A stretch of DNA of 64,000 bases from Taibaiella chishuiensis (GCF_003014535.1 NZ_PYGD01000009.1:1-64000), one strand, 5' to 3'; counted from the stretch's first letter, positions 18,381-27,811 are shown. Program-made: numbers and translations. Notes: generated by a model from the sequence alone, not told the origin.

Positions 18381-18408
18381 AAAGGCCTGCAATGAATTGC
18401 AGGCCTTT
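18381..18408 (-). terminator. Terminator after the 2TM-protein gene
   Basis: A perfect 13-bp stem (18381-18393 with 18396-18408) has a two-base centre. It lies 23 bp past the stop of the minus-strand 82-residue gene. Confidence 0.8.
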
Positions 18409-18431
18409 GGATATCGTTAAAGGGAGGAAGC

Positions 18432-18680
18432 TTAACCGTTATTGATCTGCTCCTGCCACTCGGTGTAATTTTTATCTTCGTAGTTCGCCCAAACCATGCA
18501 GGCGTGCCCGATTACCAGGAGTCCCCATGCGGATGTGATCCAAATCGGCCAAGGGTAAACCCAACCTGTAGCACCTTTATAACAGATGTACCATAAGATG
18601 ATGTTGACAATCGCAAATACAACAAGATGCATAAACCATCCGCGCACTTGCTTCCCTGTAGCTGGTAATTTCTGAGGCAT
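18432..18680 (-). CDS. Small 2TM-domain membrane protein
   Basis: This 82-residue protein has two hydrophobic helices. One is at about 16-35 (MHLVVFAIVNIILWYICY) and one at about 46-65 (PIWITSAWGLLVIGHACMVW), joined by a short Trp/Pro-rich loop and followed by a charged tail. This matches the 2TM domain often found in Bacteroidota as a stand-alone protein or attached to histidine kinases. Function is unknown. The ATG is 30 bp after a perfect -7 element. Confidence 0.85.
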   Translation of the reverse strand: MPQKLPATGKQVRGWFMHLVVFAIVNIILWYICYKGATGWVYPWPIWITSAWGLLVIGHACMVWANYEDKNYTEWQEQINNG

Positions 18681-18709
18681 ATTCTGAATTATTTATTTTT
18701 TCTACGTTG

Positions 18710-18717
18710 CAAAGATA
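18710..18717 (-). promoter_or_regulatory. -7 promoter element for the 2TM-protein gene
   Basis: The minus strand reads TATCTTTG. A TTTG at 18736-18739 lies 18 nt upstream and may be the -33 box. Confidence 0.6.
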
Positions 18718-18760
18718 ATCAGTCTGTTTGTTTTTCAAAAACAAATTTTAATCCAGGCCG

Positions 18761-19849
18761 CTAGTTTATAGCATTTTCTGCCCGTTCCGATTCAATATAT
18801 TGTAATATATGCTGGTCGAACAACGCGCCATTGTCCAGGAAGTCGATAGCGATAGGCGCAACAACGATACGGATCTGCCAGGCCGCTAGCTTTTCGCGGT
18901 GTATAGCCAGGCGTACCGCATCCTTTTCCGTGGTCACTATAATCTTATCGCTTACGTCCCAGTTGTTATAGGTCTGCCGGATCTCGTCAAAATTACTTTC
19001 CGTAAAATAATGGTGGTCGGGGTAACGCAGCAGGTGTACCGCCGGTACGAGCGCACGCAGGTGGGCCAGCAAGGGGCCGGGTTTGGCGATACCGCTTACC
19101 AGCACAATATGGGTATCGACCGAAGGGGTGTAGGCCTCGCCGCTAAAAAAGTCGGTCATCTGGTGGTAGCCGATACCCGAAAAGAATACCTGCTGCTCCT
19201 TACGTGGCCTGATCTTACCGATCATATCCTTCCGTGCATCGGCGCCGAGACCGGGCGGACATTTCGATACAATTATAATGTCGGCCCGGTGATAGGCTTT
19301 CCGGCTTTCGCGCAGGCTGCCGAAAGGCAGTACATAATCTTTATAAAAGGGTTTGCTGTAATCAGTGATCAGGATATTGAGTCCCGGTTTTACCGACCGG
19401 TGCTGGAAGGCATCGTCGAGCAGCACCACATCGATCTCCGGTACTTTACGCAACAGGTAGGGAATGCCGGTCATGCGATCCTCGCATACGCTTACTGCAA
19501 TCTCCGGGAACTTGCTGAAGAACTGCATGGGTTCATCGCCGATCTGGCCGGCATCGGTGCCGGGCCCTGCCAGGTAAAAGCCCCGGGTGCGGCGTTTGTA
19601 CCCACGGCTCATGGTCGCTACCTTGTACTGGTATTGCAACAGCCGGATCAGGTATTCGATATGGGGCGTCTTACCCGTGCCGCCGGTAGAGAGGTTGCCT
19701 ACGCAGATAACGGGTATGCTAAACGATACCGAGGACAGTACACCCGCATCATAGAGCTTATTGCGCAGCCATACGATACCGCCGTACAGGAAGGAAAGCG
19801 GGTAGAGTAGCGGCTTAAGCAGGTTGACGAGAAACAACAAAGGGTTCAT
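18761..19849 (-). CDS. lpxK: Tetraacyldisaccharide 4'-kinase (lipid A synthesis)
   Basis: LpxK phosphorylates the 4' position of the lipid A disaccharide at the inner membrane. The N-terminal membrane helix (NPLLFLVNLLKPLLYPLSFL) precedes GNLSTGGTGKTP, the unusual Walker A of this family. The motif DDAFQHRSVKPGLN and the later HHYFTESNFDEI region also fit. I place the start at 19849 (MNPLL, 362 residues); an in-frame ATG at 19870 would add seven residues. It stands alone between the 2TM gene and a divergent esterase. Confidence 0.93.
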   Translation of the reverse strand: MNPLLFLVNLLKPLLYPLSFLYGGIVWLRNKLYDAGVLSSVSFSIPVICVGNLSTGGTGKTPHIEYLIRLLQYQYKVATMSRGYKRRTRGFYLAGPGTDAGQIGDEPMQFFSKFPEIAVSVCEDRMTGIPYLLRKVPEIDVVLLDDAFQHRSVKPGLNILITDYSKPFYKDYVLPFGSLRESRKAYHRADIIIVSKCPPGLGADARKDMIGKIRPRKEQQVFFSGIGYHQMTDFFSGEAYTPSVDTHIVLVSGIAKPGPLLAHLRALVPAVHLLRYPDHHYFTESNFDEIRQTYNNWDVSDKIIVTTEKDAVRLAIHREKLAAWQIRIVVAPIAIDFLDNGALFDQHILQYIESERAENAIN

Positions 19850-19992
19850 AACAGGGCGAAGATAGGGCAAATGCCGGCGTAAATAAAAATACCCTTAATG
19901 GTAAAGCGGCATGGGGCACCGCAGATTCTGTTTACCTTTAATCATAAATTCCGGCACCGGGTAGCCGGTAATGTATCCTAATACAAACTACC

Positions 19993-20925
19993 ATGAAAAC
20001 GGTCATCGCCTTGTTACTCCTGTTCCTCGGTGTCGAAGCGGCGCTTGCACAAAAGGCCGGGCCGGATTTCAATAGCCTGCCCGCAATAGACCTGTGGCCC
20101 GGTGCGGCGCCCGGAGGCCCCGGCCCTGCCGGCGCCAACAGGATGTCTGGAAAAGGTTCGCTCACCAACGTATCCCGGCCCCGGCTGCTGGTGCATGTGC
20201 CGGCAAAGCCCAATGGCACGGCTATTCTGGTGATCAGTGGCGGAGGTTATGCGCATATCGAACTGGGTAAAGAGAGTTATCCCGCGGCGCAATGGTTGCG
20301 GTCGATGGGCATTACGGCTTTTGAACTGGAATACCGTTTGCCCGGCGAAAACTGGGCAACCCGGGATGTGCCTTTCCAGGATGCGCAGCGGGCCATGCGG
20401 ATCATAAGGGGTAAGGCAGCCGTTTATGGTATCGACCCCGCTAAGATAGGCGTACTGGGCTTTTCGGCGGGCGGTCACCTGGCGGCTTATATCGCTTCGG
20501 CTTTTGCCCGCAACTTTTATCCACCGCAGGATGCATGGGATTCCTTATCGGCAAGGCCCGATTTTTGCGGATTGCTTTACCCGGTAATTTCCATGCTGCC
20601 GCCTAATAACAAAACGCATGCTTTCAAAAGTATTTTAGGCGCCGATCCGGCTATGGCTGCAGAGCGCGCCTACTCGGCGGAACTACAGGTAGGGCCGCAA
20701 ACCCCGCTTACTTTTATCGCACAGGCGGTCGACGATCCGGTGTCGCCGGTGGCAAACAGTACCCTGATGGCTGATGCCCTGAAGGCGCATCATATCCCCG
20801 TTGAACTGCACCTGTTCTCCTCCGGCGGACATGGTTGGGGTATGGGTAAGGCCGGGACCGAAACCGTAACATGGCCCGGCCTGTTTGCGGCCTGGATGAA
20901 AAATAATAAACTGGTCAGACCCTGA
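19993..20925 (+). CDS. Secreted alpha/beta-hydrolase esterase
   Basis: The protein has 310 residues and a signal peptide (MKTVIALLLLFLGVEAALAQ). LWPGAAPGGPGPAG near the mature N-terminus is typical of the acetyl-xylan-esterase-like (BD-FAE) hydrolases. The oxyanion motif is SGGGYAHIE, the nucleophile elbow GFSAGGH places Ser near 160, and the acid and base residues are in VDDPVSP and GGHGWGMG. It is probably periplasmic or secreted, releasing acyl groups from carbohydrate esters. No glycan-degradation genes are adjacent, so the substrate remains open. Confidence 0.85.
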   Translation: MKTVIALLLLFLGVEAALAQKAGPDFNSLPAIDLWPGAAPGGPGPAGANRMSGKGSLTNVSRPRLLVHVPAKPNGTAILVISGGGYAHIELGKESYPAAQWLRSMGITAFELEYRLPGENWATRDVPFQDAQRAMRIIRGKAAVYGIDPAKIGVLGFSAGGHLAAYIASAFARNFYPPQDAWDSLSARPDFCGLLYPVISMLPPNNKTHAFKSILGADPAMAAERAYSAELQVGPQTPLTFIAQAVDDPVSPVANSTLMADALKAHHIPVELHLFSSGGHGWGMGKAGTETVTWPGLFAAWMKNNKLVRP

Positions 20926-20973
20926 AACTATTGCGCATAGCGGGTCGCAGGAATTTGATAATAGCCCTAAAAT

Positions 20974-21005
20974 AAAGATGCCGCCCGGACAGGGGCGGCA
21001 TCTTT
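20974..21005. terminator. Bidirectional terminator between esterase and alkaline phosphatase genes
   Basis: A perfect 13-bp stem (20974-20986 with 20993-21005) encloses a 6-nt loop between the two convergent genes, with A/T-rich flanks on both sides. Confidence 0.85.
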
Positions 21006-21023
21006 TCCGTTATCAGGAATTGC

Positions 21024-23099
21024 TTAGTGGGTAACCACCAGTTTTTTAGAGATCTTACCATCGGCAGACAGTACATTGATCAGGTAGATACCACCCGGCA
21101 GTGCGGAGGTATTGTAATGCCAGGTACGGGTACCGGCATTCAGTTCCTGTACCGGCAGGCGATGAATGATCTGGCCGGTGATGTTGGATACATTGACCTG
21201 GATAGTCGCTTTCTCGCGCAGTACCAGTTCAATGGCCACATCGTTATCGGCAGGGTTAGGATAGAGATTCAGTTCGCCGATCTGGTTCTGACCGTCTACA
21301 CCTGGTTTCAGACCGGTAGGATCCAGGCCCAGGAACGATGCCATGATATGTGTCAGGTAAGTATTGTCGAGCTGGCCTTTACCGGTGATCTGCGAAGCGA
21401 AAGCGCCGCCGGCATTATCTTCAGCGCCTACCCATACATCCATCGGGGTGTGGTTACCGGGTGTGCCGCCGGCTTTGTCGCCATTACCATTGGTGATCGG
21501 GTTAGAGGCATAAGACACGACGATACGGCGACCGGCTGTATCTACCCTTGGCCATAATTCTTCGGTACGGCCCTGGATGGTATACGTGGTATAATTAGGA
21601 TACCAGCCGTTAGGACTAGTGGTGCCGAAGTCGATATCGCCACGGGTGGTGCCGGCAGGGTTAGCTACGGTTGTAGGGGTAGCGGCGCCGCCTGAAGAAG
21701 CGCTGTTGCCGTTCTGTTTAGGTCCGAGGGCATAAGTACGGATGCGGGTAGCATTCTGCTGGGCATCGGCCTGGTCATGCAGACCAACGATAGCCGTACC
21801 GCCACACTCGTGGTCGGAGCTGGAGAAGATCAGGGTCTGTGATGTGGTTTCTGCCAGCAGTTTGCGGGCCTGGGCTACCGAGTAGTCGAAAGCCAGTACT
21901 TCCTTGATCAGGTAGTCGGAACCATAAACGGTATCATGACGGGGTGTGGCAGGTGTTACGCCATAAACGGCTTCACCGCCGCCTACATAAGAGCGTTTGT
22001 CGGCATCTACAGTGTACAGGTTGTTGGGCGAACCGCTTACTACGGTGATACCACCGCTGTTGGCGTGCTCCAGGTGGTCGATACGGCCGCCTTCTACCAG
22101 CAGGAAGAAGCCTTTGGTACCGCCTTTAGCCTTCAGTACTTTAATGGCCATTTCGGTCATTTCGGGCAGCGAAGGTTCCCACTGGGCGTTCATCTGGCGA
22201 TCCTGCTCATAGTTTACGTGAGAGGCATTGAACAGGCCGATCAGTTTTTTATTATTGCTCGAGGTAAATTGGCTCACGTCGAGGTTCAGCAGGGCATCGC
22301 GGCTGTTTACATACTGGTAGCCACGGGCCTGGGCCAGGCTGATCAGGTTTACGCTGTCGGTCCTTTTACCGGTTTGCTTTACTACCGCACCGGAGGCGTC
22401 TACGATAGCGGTACCGGCCGCATTCTTAATAGTGTCGTTGTAAGACTTGGGCAGGAAGTGCCTGGAACCGCCACCGAGTAATACGTCGATCTCTACGGTT
22501 GCTTTAGGCGCTGGCAAAGCCCAGTCGCGGGCTGCATTGTAAGGTTTGATCAGGGATGCAGGAGCATTGAAGATCTCTTCGTATTGCGCCTGGGTAGAGG
22601 AGATGAACTGTGCTGCGATATAATCTTCCAGGTCGCGGAACCAGATATGCGATCCGAAGGTAGCAGGCGTAGCGTGTGTAATACGGGTAGTGGTAACGAG
22701 ACCTACAGCATAACCTTGTTTTTTAGCCATCTCCAGGATGGTTTCAACCGGTGTACTGGTGGATACGTTAAAAGAGATGGATTCGTTGTCCAGTTTACCG
22801 GGTTTGCCGCATGCATAAGCCGAAGCGCCCGGACCCGAATCCGTGATCCAGGAGTTAAGACTGTGTGTGGTAAGGGTCCCGTTGTATTTTAATTTGTCGA
22901 GGGCCAGGATGTGGAAGCCCGCGTCGTCGGTAAAACGTTTACCCGGTGTGCCCTGACCCAGGGACATACGGGCAGCAGTTTTAGCCGAGATACCAAATCC
23001 GTCGCCGATAAACATGACAACGTTTTTGGGTTGTGTACCCTGTGCAAAGGACTGGATTCCCAATGCCAGCACTACCGCAGTGGATAGTATTTTTTTCAT
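21024..23099 (-). CDS. Secreted alkaline phosphatase with type IX sorting domain
   Basis: The protein has 691 residues and a signal peptide (about 1-19). The PhoA-family metal site begins with VVMFIGDGFG. The nucleophile motif is ITDSGPGASAYACG (Ser near residue 89). Later metal ligands are in VEGGRIDHLEHANSGG and SSDHECGGTAIVG. The central fold has insertions that make it larger than E. coli PhoA. The last ~80 residues (LNLYPNPADNDVAIEL to KKLVVTH) are a type A type IX C-terminal sorting domain, so the enzyme is surface-bound or released. It hydrolyses phosphomonoesters to free phosphate. No Pho box could be identified. Confidence 0.93.
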   Translation of the reverse strand: MKKILSTAVVLALGIQSFAQGTQPKNVVMFIGDGFGISAKTAARMSLGQGTPGKRFTDDAGFHILALDKLKYNGTLTTHSLNSWITDSGPGASAYACGKPGKLDNESISFNVSTSTPVETILEMAKKQGYAVGLVTTTRITHATPATFGSHIWFRDLEDYIAAQFISSTQAQYEEIFNAPASLIKPYNAARDWALPAPKATVEIDVLLGGGSRHFLPKSYNDTIKNAAGTAIVDASGAVVKQTGKRTDSVNLISLAQARGYQYVNSRDALLNLDVSQFTSSNNKKLIGLFNASHVNYEQDRQMNAQWEPSLPEMTEMAIKVLKAKGGTKGFFLLVEGGRIDHLEHANSGGITVVSGSPNNLYTVDADKRSYVGGGEAVYGVTPATPRHDTVYGSDYLIKEVLAFDYSVAQARKLLAETTSQTLIFSSSDHECGGTAIVGLHDQADAQQNATRIRTYALGPKQNGNSASSGGAATPTTVANPAGTTRGDIDFGTTSPNGWYPNYTTYTIQGRTEELWPRVDTAGRRIVVSYASNPITNGNGDKAGGTPGNHTPMDVWVGAEDNAGGAFASQITGKGQLDNTYLTHIMASFLGLDPTGLKPGVDGQNQIGELNLYPNPADNDVAIELVLREKATIQVNVSNITGQIIHRLPVQELNAGTRTWHYNTSALPGGIYLINVLSADGKISKKLVVTH

Positions 23100-23284
23100 G
23101 AACGTCTTGTTTTATTTGCTGCAAAGGTGGCTTCATGCCATTACGGAATCATTACGGCACTGTTACCTTAAAATTATACTCGTGTTATAATTACGTTGCT
23201 TAATTATTACGCTTTCATGAAGAATGCAACACCGCATTATTATTGCCGGGAATCCCCCGTTTTTTTGCAGAAAAATTAAGACCG

Positions 23285-24286
23285 ATGAAAGTGCTGTTTT
23301 CCTTTATGTTGCTGCTTGTTACCGCGCTGCATGCCGGTGCTAAAACTCCAACCTTCGACCTGCCCGCAGGACATAAGCCGGTAAGGGTGCTCAACGACGA
23401 TAAACAGGCTTACCTGGTTACCGATAAGGCCGTGTTGCTGCTGGGCAAAGAAGGCAGTAAAGAAGTGGTAAAAGACGCCGGCGCCATAGCCGATGCATTG
23501 CTCTCCGGCAACCAGTTGTGGCTCGCTACCAGCGATGGTTTGAAAGTGTATGACCGTAAAAGTAGGGCGTTGTTGCACCAGTATTTCGGCGGGAAGCAGG
23601 TGCCAGCCATTGGCCTCGACGTATACAACCGGGTATGGGTCGCCACGGCACACGACGGTGTATATATGCAGGTGGCTGCCGATAGCTTTATACAGAAGCT
23701 GAACATGTCTGCCGCCTATTCCCTGGTTTGTACCAAAGACAGCAGTGTATGGATCGGTACGAATATCGGTATGTACCATGTTTCCGCCACAGACTTCAAT
23801 ATGGTGCGTTATGCCGAAGAGGGCTACAGCGGCCACGAGTTGCCCGATAACCTCGTAGAAAGACTGTACAAAGACGATGCCTCTAATGTATGGGTACTGA
23901 TGCCCGATAATATCTCTTTTAAAAGCAGCAGCCAGTATGCCGGCGAGATCCCCTCTTTCGGTTTTGTGGGCGAACAGCGCAACGAGATCGCAACCATCGT
24001 AGCCCTGCAGCAGCTATCCTATCTTTTTGTAACGGGTAAAGGCGTTATCCTGCTGCCTTCCTCTTCACTTCGCGAAGAGTCGCACCAGCACAACAGCGAG
24101 ATCTTTGCTGCACATACCACACAGGCCTTTGCCTTATCCGGCGCACAATTGGGCACACCCGATGCCTTAAAGAACAGCCCGGTACTCTTTGCCGAAAAAA
24201 CAGGTAACGATATTTATTTTATTACCGCTGCCGGCGGCTGGAAGATCAGGGAAAAACAATTGCTGAAACTGATGCTTAAAGGATAA
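23285..24286 (+). CDS. Secreted beta-propeller protein (two-component-regulator-propeller-like)
   Basis: I set the start at 23285 because MKVLFSFMLLLVTALHAGAK is a clear signal peptide; the open frame begins at 23243. The mature ~315 residues contain repeats of the form LWLATSDGLKVYDR, VWVATAHDGVYM, VWIGTNIGMYHV and VWVLMPDNI. These are the W-x-G/A-T-x-x-G-L blades known from periplasmic Reg_prop sensor domains. Here there is no kinase or membrane segment, so it is a stand-alone propeller, function unknown. The next gene starts 38 bp later in the same direction. Confidence 0.7.
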   Translation: MKVLFSFMLLLVTALHAGAKTPTFDLPAGHKPVRVLNDDKQAYLVTDKAVLLLGKEGSKEVVKDAGAIADALLSGNQLWLATSDGLKVYDRKSRALLHQYFGGKQVPAIGLDVYNRVWVATAHDGVYMQVAADSFIQKLNMSAAYSLVCTKDSSVWIGTNIGMYHVSATDFNMVRYAEEGYSGHELPDNLVERLYKDDASNVWVLMPDNISFKSSSQYAGEIPSFGFVGEQRNEIATIVALQQLSYLFVTGKGVILLPSSSLREESHQHNSEIFAAHTTQAFALSGAQLGTPDALKNSPVLFAEKTGNDIYFITAAGGWKIREKQLLKLMLKG

Positions 24287-24324
24287 GAGTGCGGGATTGC
24301 TTATTTTTGGGTAAAACCAGGCAT

Positions 24325-24990
24325 ATGTCGTACACCGCAATCGTGGCCGGAAGCACGGGGCTTATCGGGCAGCAACTGATCGAACAATTATGCGCCGATC
24401 CTGACTGCGGCCGTATCCTGGCGCTGGTAAGGCGCCCCGGCAATTTCGATTATCCTAAAGTGCAGGAACTGGTGGTCGACTACGACCGGCTCGGCGACTA
24501 TGCAGGCCAGATTAAAGGCGATGTTGTGTTTTCCTGCCTGGGTACCACCCGTAAGCAAACGCCCGATCAGAAGGCTTATTTTAAGATCGATCACGATTAC
24601 CCGCTGCACCTGGCGCAGCTGGCAAGCGCCAACGGCATAGCCCAGTTTCACCTTATATCCTCCATCGGCGCCGATGCCCGCTCCTCCACTTTTTATATCC
24701 GGTTAAAAGGACAAACAGAGCTGGACATAGCAGCCGTGCCTTTCCGGGCGATACACCTGTACCGGCCTTCCTTTCTCGATGGCGACCGCAAAGAATACCG
24801 ATTCTGGGAAAAGACCGGTCTGGCGGTGTTTAAAGTCGTGAACCCCTTATTGCGCGGCCGTTTGCGCAAGTACAGGAGCATAGCCGTAAAGGATATTGCT
24901 ACCGTCATGATCCGGCGGTTCAAGTCAGGGGCGGCAGGGATCCATTACTACGAATCAGACCAGATACAGCGCCTGGCCGACGGTGTTTAA
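24325..24990 (+). CDS. Atypical short-chain dehydrogenase (NAD(P)-binding, HTATIP2/TIP30-like)
   Basis: The 221-residue product starts MSYTAIVAGSTGLIGQQL, with the GxxGxxG nucleotide-binding motif at once, which is why I prefer this start to the in-frame codons 36 bp earlier. CLGTTRKQTPDQ and the YIRLKGQTE segment (Tyr-x-x-x-Lys) near residue 125 match TIP30-like oxidoreductases. The substrate is unknown. Its stop codon overlaps that of the convergent ftcD gene by two bases. Confidence 0.82.
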   Translation: MSYTAIVAGSTGLIGQQLIEQLCADPDCGRILALVRRPGNFDYPKVQELVVDYDRLGDYAGQIKGDVVFSCLGTTRKQTPDQKAYFKIDHDYPLHLAQLASANGIAQFHLISSIGADARSSTFYIRLKGQTELDIAAVPFRAIHLYRPSFLDGDRKEYRFWEKTGLAVFKVVNPLLRGRLRKYRSIAVKDIATVMIRRFKSGAAGIHYYESDQIQRLADGV

Positions 24991-25988
24991 AACAGCCCGG
25001 CCGCTTGCAGTGCATATTCCAGTATTTTTGCTCCGGGTACAAATGGTTTGACCCGGTCCAGGCCCAGGTAACTGATACCTGCCGCTACCAGCTCCGCTAC
25101 CGGGGCATCGCCTTGTAGCGCAGCGCTCCCCGCTTCGGTCACGCAGGCCTCGGGTATCAGCCCGATCACTTCGCAGCCTGTGGGTTGTACCCCGTATTCC
25201 GCAGCCAGTGTTTTACAGGTTTCCCATACGGTAAGCGGCGAGGTTATGCGGTAGTCGAGCAGGTTCATCGATACCTGTGCACAATCAAAATCTTCCATAT
25301 ACCAGCCTATGGCTCTTAGCGCGGGCAGGCCGCCGCCGATGCTGCGCATTTTGCGGGCTATAGTCGCCGCTATGTTTTCGTCGCGGGTATCAAGCGAGAT
25401 GTTGAAGGCTACCAGTACATCCCGTACACCGATTACCGTAGCGCCGGTATGCGCTACCCGTATAGAGCCCGGCGCATAACCATAGTCGGGTTGCCAGCCT
25501 TCCTGTTGCATTTTATACTGCAGGCCTTCGTATTGTCCTTTGCGTATCGCGGGCAATGTACGCCGGTAGCCGGCTTTTGCGGCGTGCTCGTAGAGATATA
25601 CCGGGATGCCTAATTCGGTACCTACGCGCCGGCCCAGGGCTTCGGCATAAACCACGGCTTCTTCGATACTGAGTTGTGCCAGCGGGATCAGCGGACACAC
25701 ATCCGTGGCCCCGATACGGGGGTGCGCGCCGGTCTGTACTGCCATGTCTATCCTTTCGGCAGCCGTTTTTATAGCCTCGAAGGCCGCTTCTGTAACGGCT
25801 TCGGGCCTGCCGGCAAAGGTCATTACCGTGCGGTTGGCCGAGGGGCTGATGTCCTGGTGCAGCAGTTGCTGGCCGGGCACATCCTGTATGGCGCGGGCTA
25901 TAGCGGCTATTACCGTAGTGTCGCGGCCTTCGCTGAAGTTAGCCACACATTCCATCAGCGGGCCAGCAGTATTCGTCATGGGGTTCAT
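24987..25988 (-). CDS. ftcD: Glutamate formimidoyltransferase
   Basis: This enzyme moves the formimino group from N-formimino-L-glutamate (from histidine breakdown) to tetrahydrofolate. LMECVANFSEGRD near the start, SANRTVMTFAG, GAHPRIGATDVCPL and the closing RVKPFVPGAKILE are family hallmarks. I start at 25988 (MNPMTNTAG, 333 residues) because the family begins there; the open frame extends 111 bp further upstream to 26099. The cyclodeaminase domain of the mammalian fusion is absent. No other histidine-degradation gene is visible nearby. Confidence 0.92.
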   Translation of the reverse strand: MNPMTNTAGPLMECVANFSEGRDTTVIAAIARAIQDVPGQQLLHQDISPSANRTVMTFAGRPEAVTEAAFEAIKTAAERIDMAVQTGAHPRIGATDVCPLIPLAQLSIEEAVVYAEALGRRVGTELGIPVYLYEHAAKAGYRRTLPAIRKGQYEGLQYKMQQEGWQPDYGYAPGSIRVAHTGATVIGVRDVLVAFNISLDTRDENIAATIARKMRSIGGGLPALRAIGWYMEDFDCAQVSMNLLDYRITSPLTVWETCKTLAAEYGVQPTGCEVIGLIPEACVTEAGSAALQGDAPVAELVAAGISYLGLDRVKPFVPGAKILEYALQAAGLF

Positions 25989-26284
25989 TTTATTTAAGGC
26001 GGCCCAAATGTAAGTATTGCCCGGCAATGCCCCGCCTTCCCGTTGGAGCCATTCCTTTAGAAAACCTGCTACTGCCCGGTAAGGTACCTGTATCCGCAAA
26101 GGGCGGGGGAGATTTTGAGAGCAGTATGCATGAAAATTTTAATTAAAATAACATGTGTGATCAAATTTTTATGCAAAAAAATATTATTATTGTAGGGCAG
26201 AAATTGACTGTTGCTATTGCAGGAAAGAATATTAATGATGGTATTTTCTCTGATTAAATTTTTACCCTCTAAATATAGCCGATC

Positions 26285-27571
26285 ATGTCTATTAATCTCG
26301 TTGAGTTAGCCAAAGGTCTTTTTACACCAGATGTTGTTTCGGGAGCCGGAGCTACACTTGGCGAAGACGAAGGCAATATCCGCAAGGCGGTCAACGCCAT
26401 CATCCCTGCTGTCCTGCTGGGACTTTTTCAGAAAGCCGATAATCCATCCGATCCCGGGCGTGCCGGGGTAGTCAGTGCCGCAACCGCGGCCGCCGGCAAT
26501 ACCGATCTGCCGGGTACCCTGCAAAGCGTATTGAGTGGCGGTGGCGCCAGCCCCGAAAACCCCTGGCTCCAGAAAGGACGGGAGTTGCTCGGTACTCTTT
26601 TTGGCGATAAGACCGATGCTATTGTTTCTATGGTATCGGGTTACTCGGGCGTCAAAACATCGTCGGCCAATACCCTGATGAGCGCTACGGCGCCCGCCGT
26701 ACTGGGACTCGCCGGCAACCAGGCGCAGGGCAGCGATGGCATCTGGGCCCTGTTGCTGGCACAGAAAGACCATATAATAAGAAGCCTGCCTTCGGGGCTC
26801 AACCTTGCCGGCGTTCCCCTGCTCGGTAGTTTCGCAGGCTGGTTCAGTCCATCGGGCCCGCCGGTTACCCCGGTCTCCCCCGTATCGCCCGTTTCCGAAA
26901 CCACTTATCCCGACCGTAAAAAAGGCGGCGGCGGATGGCTGCTTTGGTTGTTGTTGCTGGTGCTGGTAGCGCTGGCTATCTGGTACTTTATGGGACAAAA
27001 AGGATGTAACAACCAGGTAACGGTACCCGAAGAGGATACGGCTATGATGGCGCCTATGGATACTAACGCCAATGCCGGTGCGGCCAGTAACCTGCCGGCC
27101 CGCGAATCCATCAAAGTACAATTGCCCGACGGATCGGAGCTGGATGCTTACCGGGGCGGTATAGAAGATATGCTGGTCACCTTCCTGAAAAGCGATTATA
27201 AAAAACTGGGCCCCGATTCACTGAAAAATATTTGGTTCGACTTCGATAACCTGAATTTCGAGACCGGCAGTGCGAAGATCACGCCCGAAAGCCAGATGCA
27301 GATCAATAACCTTACCGCTATCCTGAAAGCATTCCCGGGTGCCCGGCTGAAAATAGGCGGTTATACGGATAAGACCGGCAACGAACCGGGCAATGTTAAA
27401 TTGTCGGGCGAACGGGCCAAAGCCGTTCAAACCGCATTAAGCGATGCCGGTGTGGGTAAACAGGTAGATGGTGCAGAAGGATACGGATCAAAATTTGCAA
27501 AATTCCCGGCAGAAGCTCCCGAAGCCGACCGTGTAAAAGACCGTCATGTGTCGGTAAGCGTACGGGGCTGA
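26285..27571 (+). CDS. DUF937-OmpA fusion membrane protein
   Basis: The protein has 428 residues. A DUF937 domain occupies about 1-165 (VELAKGLFTPDVV, AINAIIPAVLLGL-type motif, then GYSGVKTSSANTLMSATAPA). A Pro/Ser linker follows, then one membrane helix at about 216-238 (GGWLLWLLLLVLVALAIWYF). The OmpA/MotB-type peptidoglycan-binding domain lies at about 315-428 (IGGYTDKTGNEPGN, LSGERAKAVQTAL). There is no signal peptide, so DUF937 stays in the cytoplasm and OmpA reaches the cell wall. A structural or anchoring role is inferred. The 185 bp upstream is AT-rich and gene-free. Confidence 0.88.
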   Translation: MSINLVELAKGLFTPDVVSGAGATLGEDEGNIRKAVNAIIPAVLLGLFQKADNPSDPGRAGVVSAATAAAGNTDLPGTLQSVLSGGGASPENPWLQKGRELLGTLFGDKTDAIVSMVSGYSGVKTSSANTLMSATAPAVLGLAGNQAQGSDGIWALLLAQKDHIIRSLPSGLNLAGVPLLGSFAGWFSPSGPPVTPVSPVSPVSETTYPDRKKGGGGWLLWLLLLVLVALAIWYFMGQKGCNNQVTVPEEDTAMMAPMDTNANAGAASNLPARESIKVQLPDGSELDAYRGGIEDMLVTFLKSDYKKLGPDSLKNIWFDFDNLNFETGSAKITPESQMQINNLTAILKAFPGARLKIGGYTDKTGNEPGNVKLSGERAKAVQTALSDAGVGKQVDGAEGYGSKFAKFPAEAPEADRVKDRHVSVSVRG

Positions 27572-27604
27572 GCGGGTCACCTTTGTTTTATTTGAAAAAG
27601 AGAG

Positions 27605-27635
27605 ACTGTCCCGGCCGGTGCCGGGCAGTTTTTTT
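27605..27635 (+). terminator. Terminator after the DUF937-OmpA gene
   Basis: A 10-bp stem (one G-T pair) closes CGGT and is followed by a run of T residues, about 34 bp past the stop. Confidence 0.8.
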
Positions 27636-27771
27636 ATTTGCTTGCGCTGTTTTATGGCTTGCAGGGGCCCCGGCCCCGCTTTCCGGTCATTTTTAACATA
27701 TATCAAGCAGCAAAAGCAGCAATATTTAAGGCTTTCAGGCGGAACGTCCTATATTTATCATAATATAATCG

Positions 27772-27779
27772 TACCTTTG
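27772..27779 (+). promoter_or_regulatory. -7 promoter element for the DEAD-box helicase
   Basis: TACCTTTG is a perfect TAnnTTTG match, 32 bp before the ATG at 27812. A convincing -33 box is not visible. Confidence 0.6.
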
Positions 27780-27811
27780 CGCCCTGTTTTAAAAAAGAAC
27801 AGTTGAGAAGT

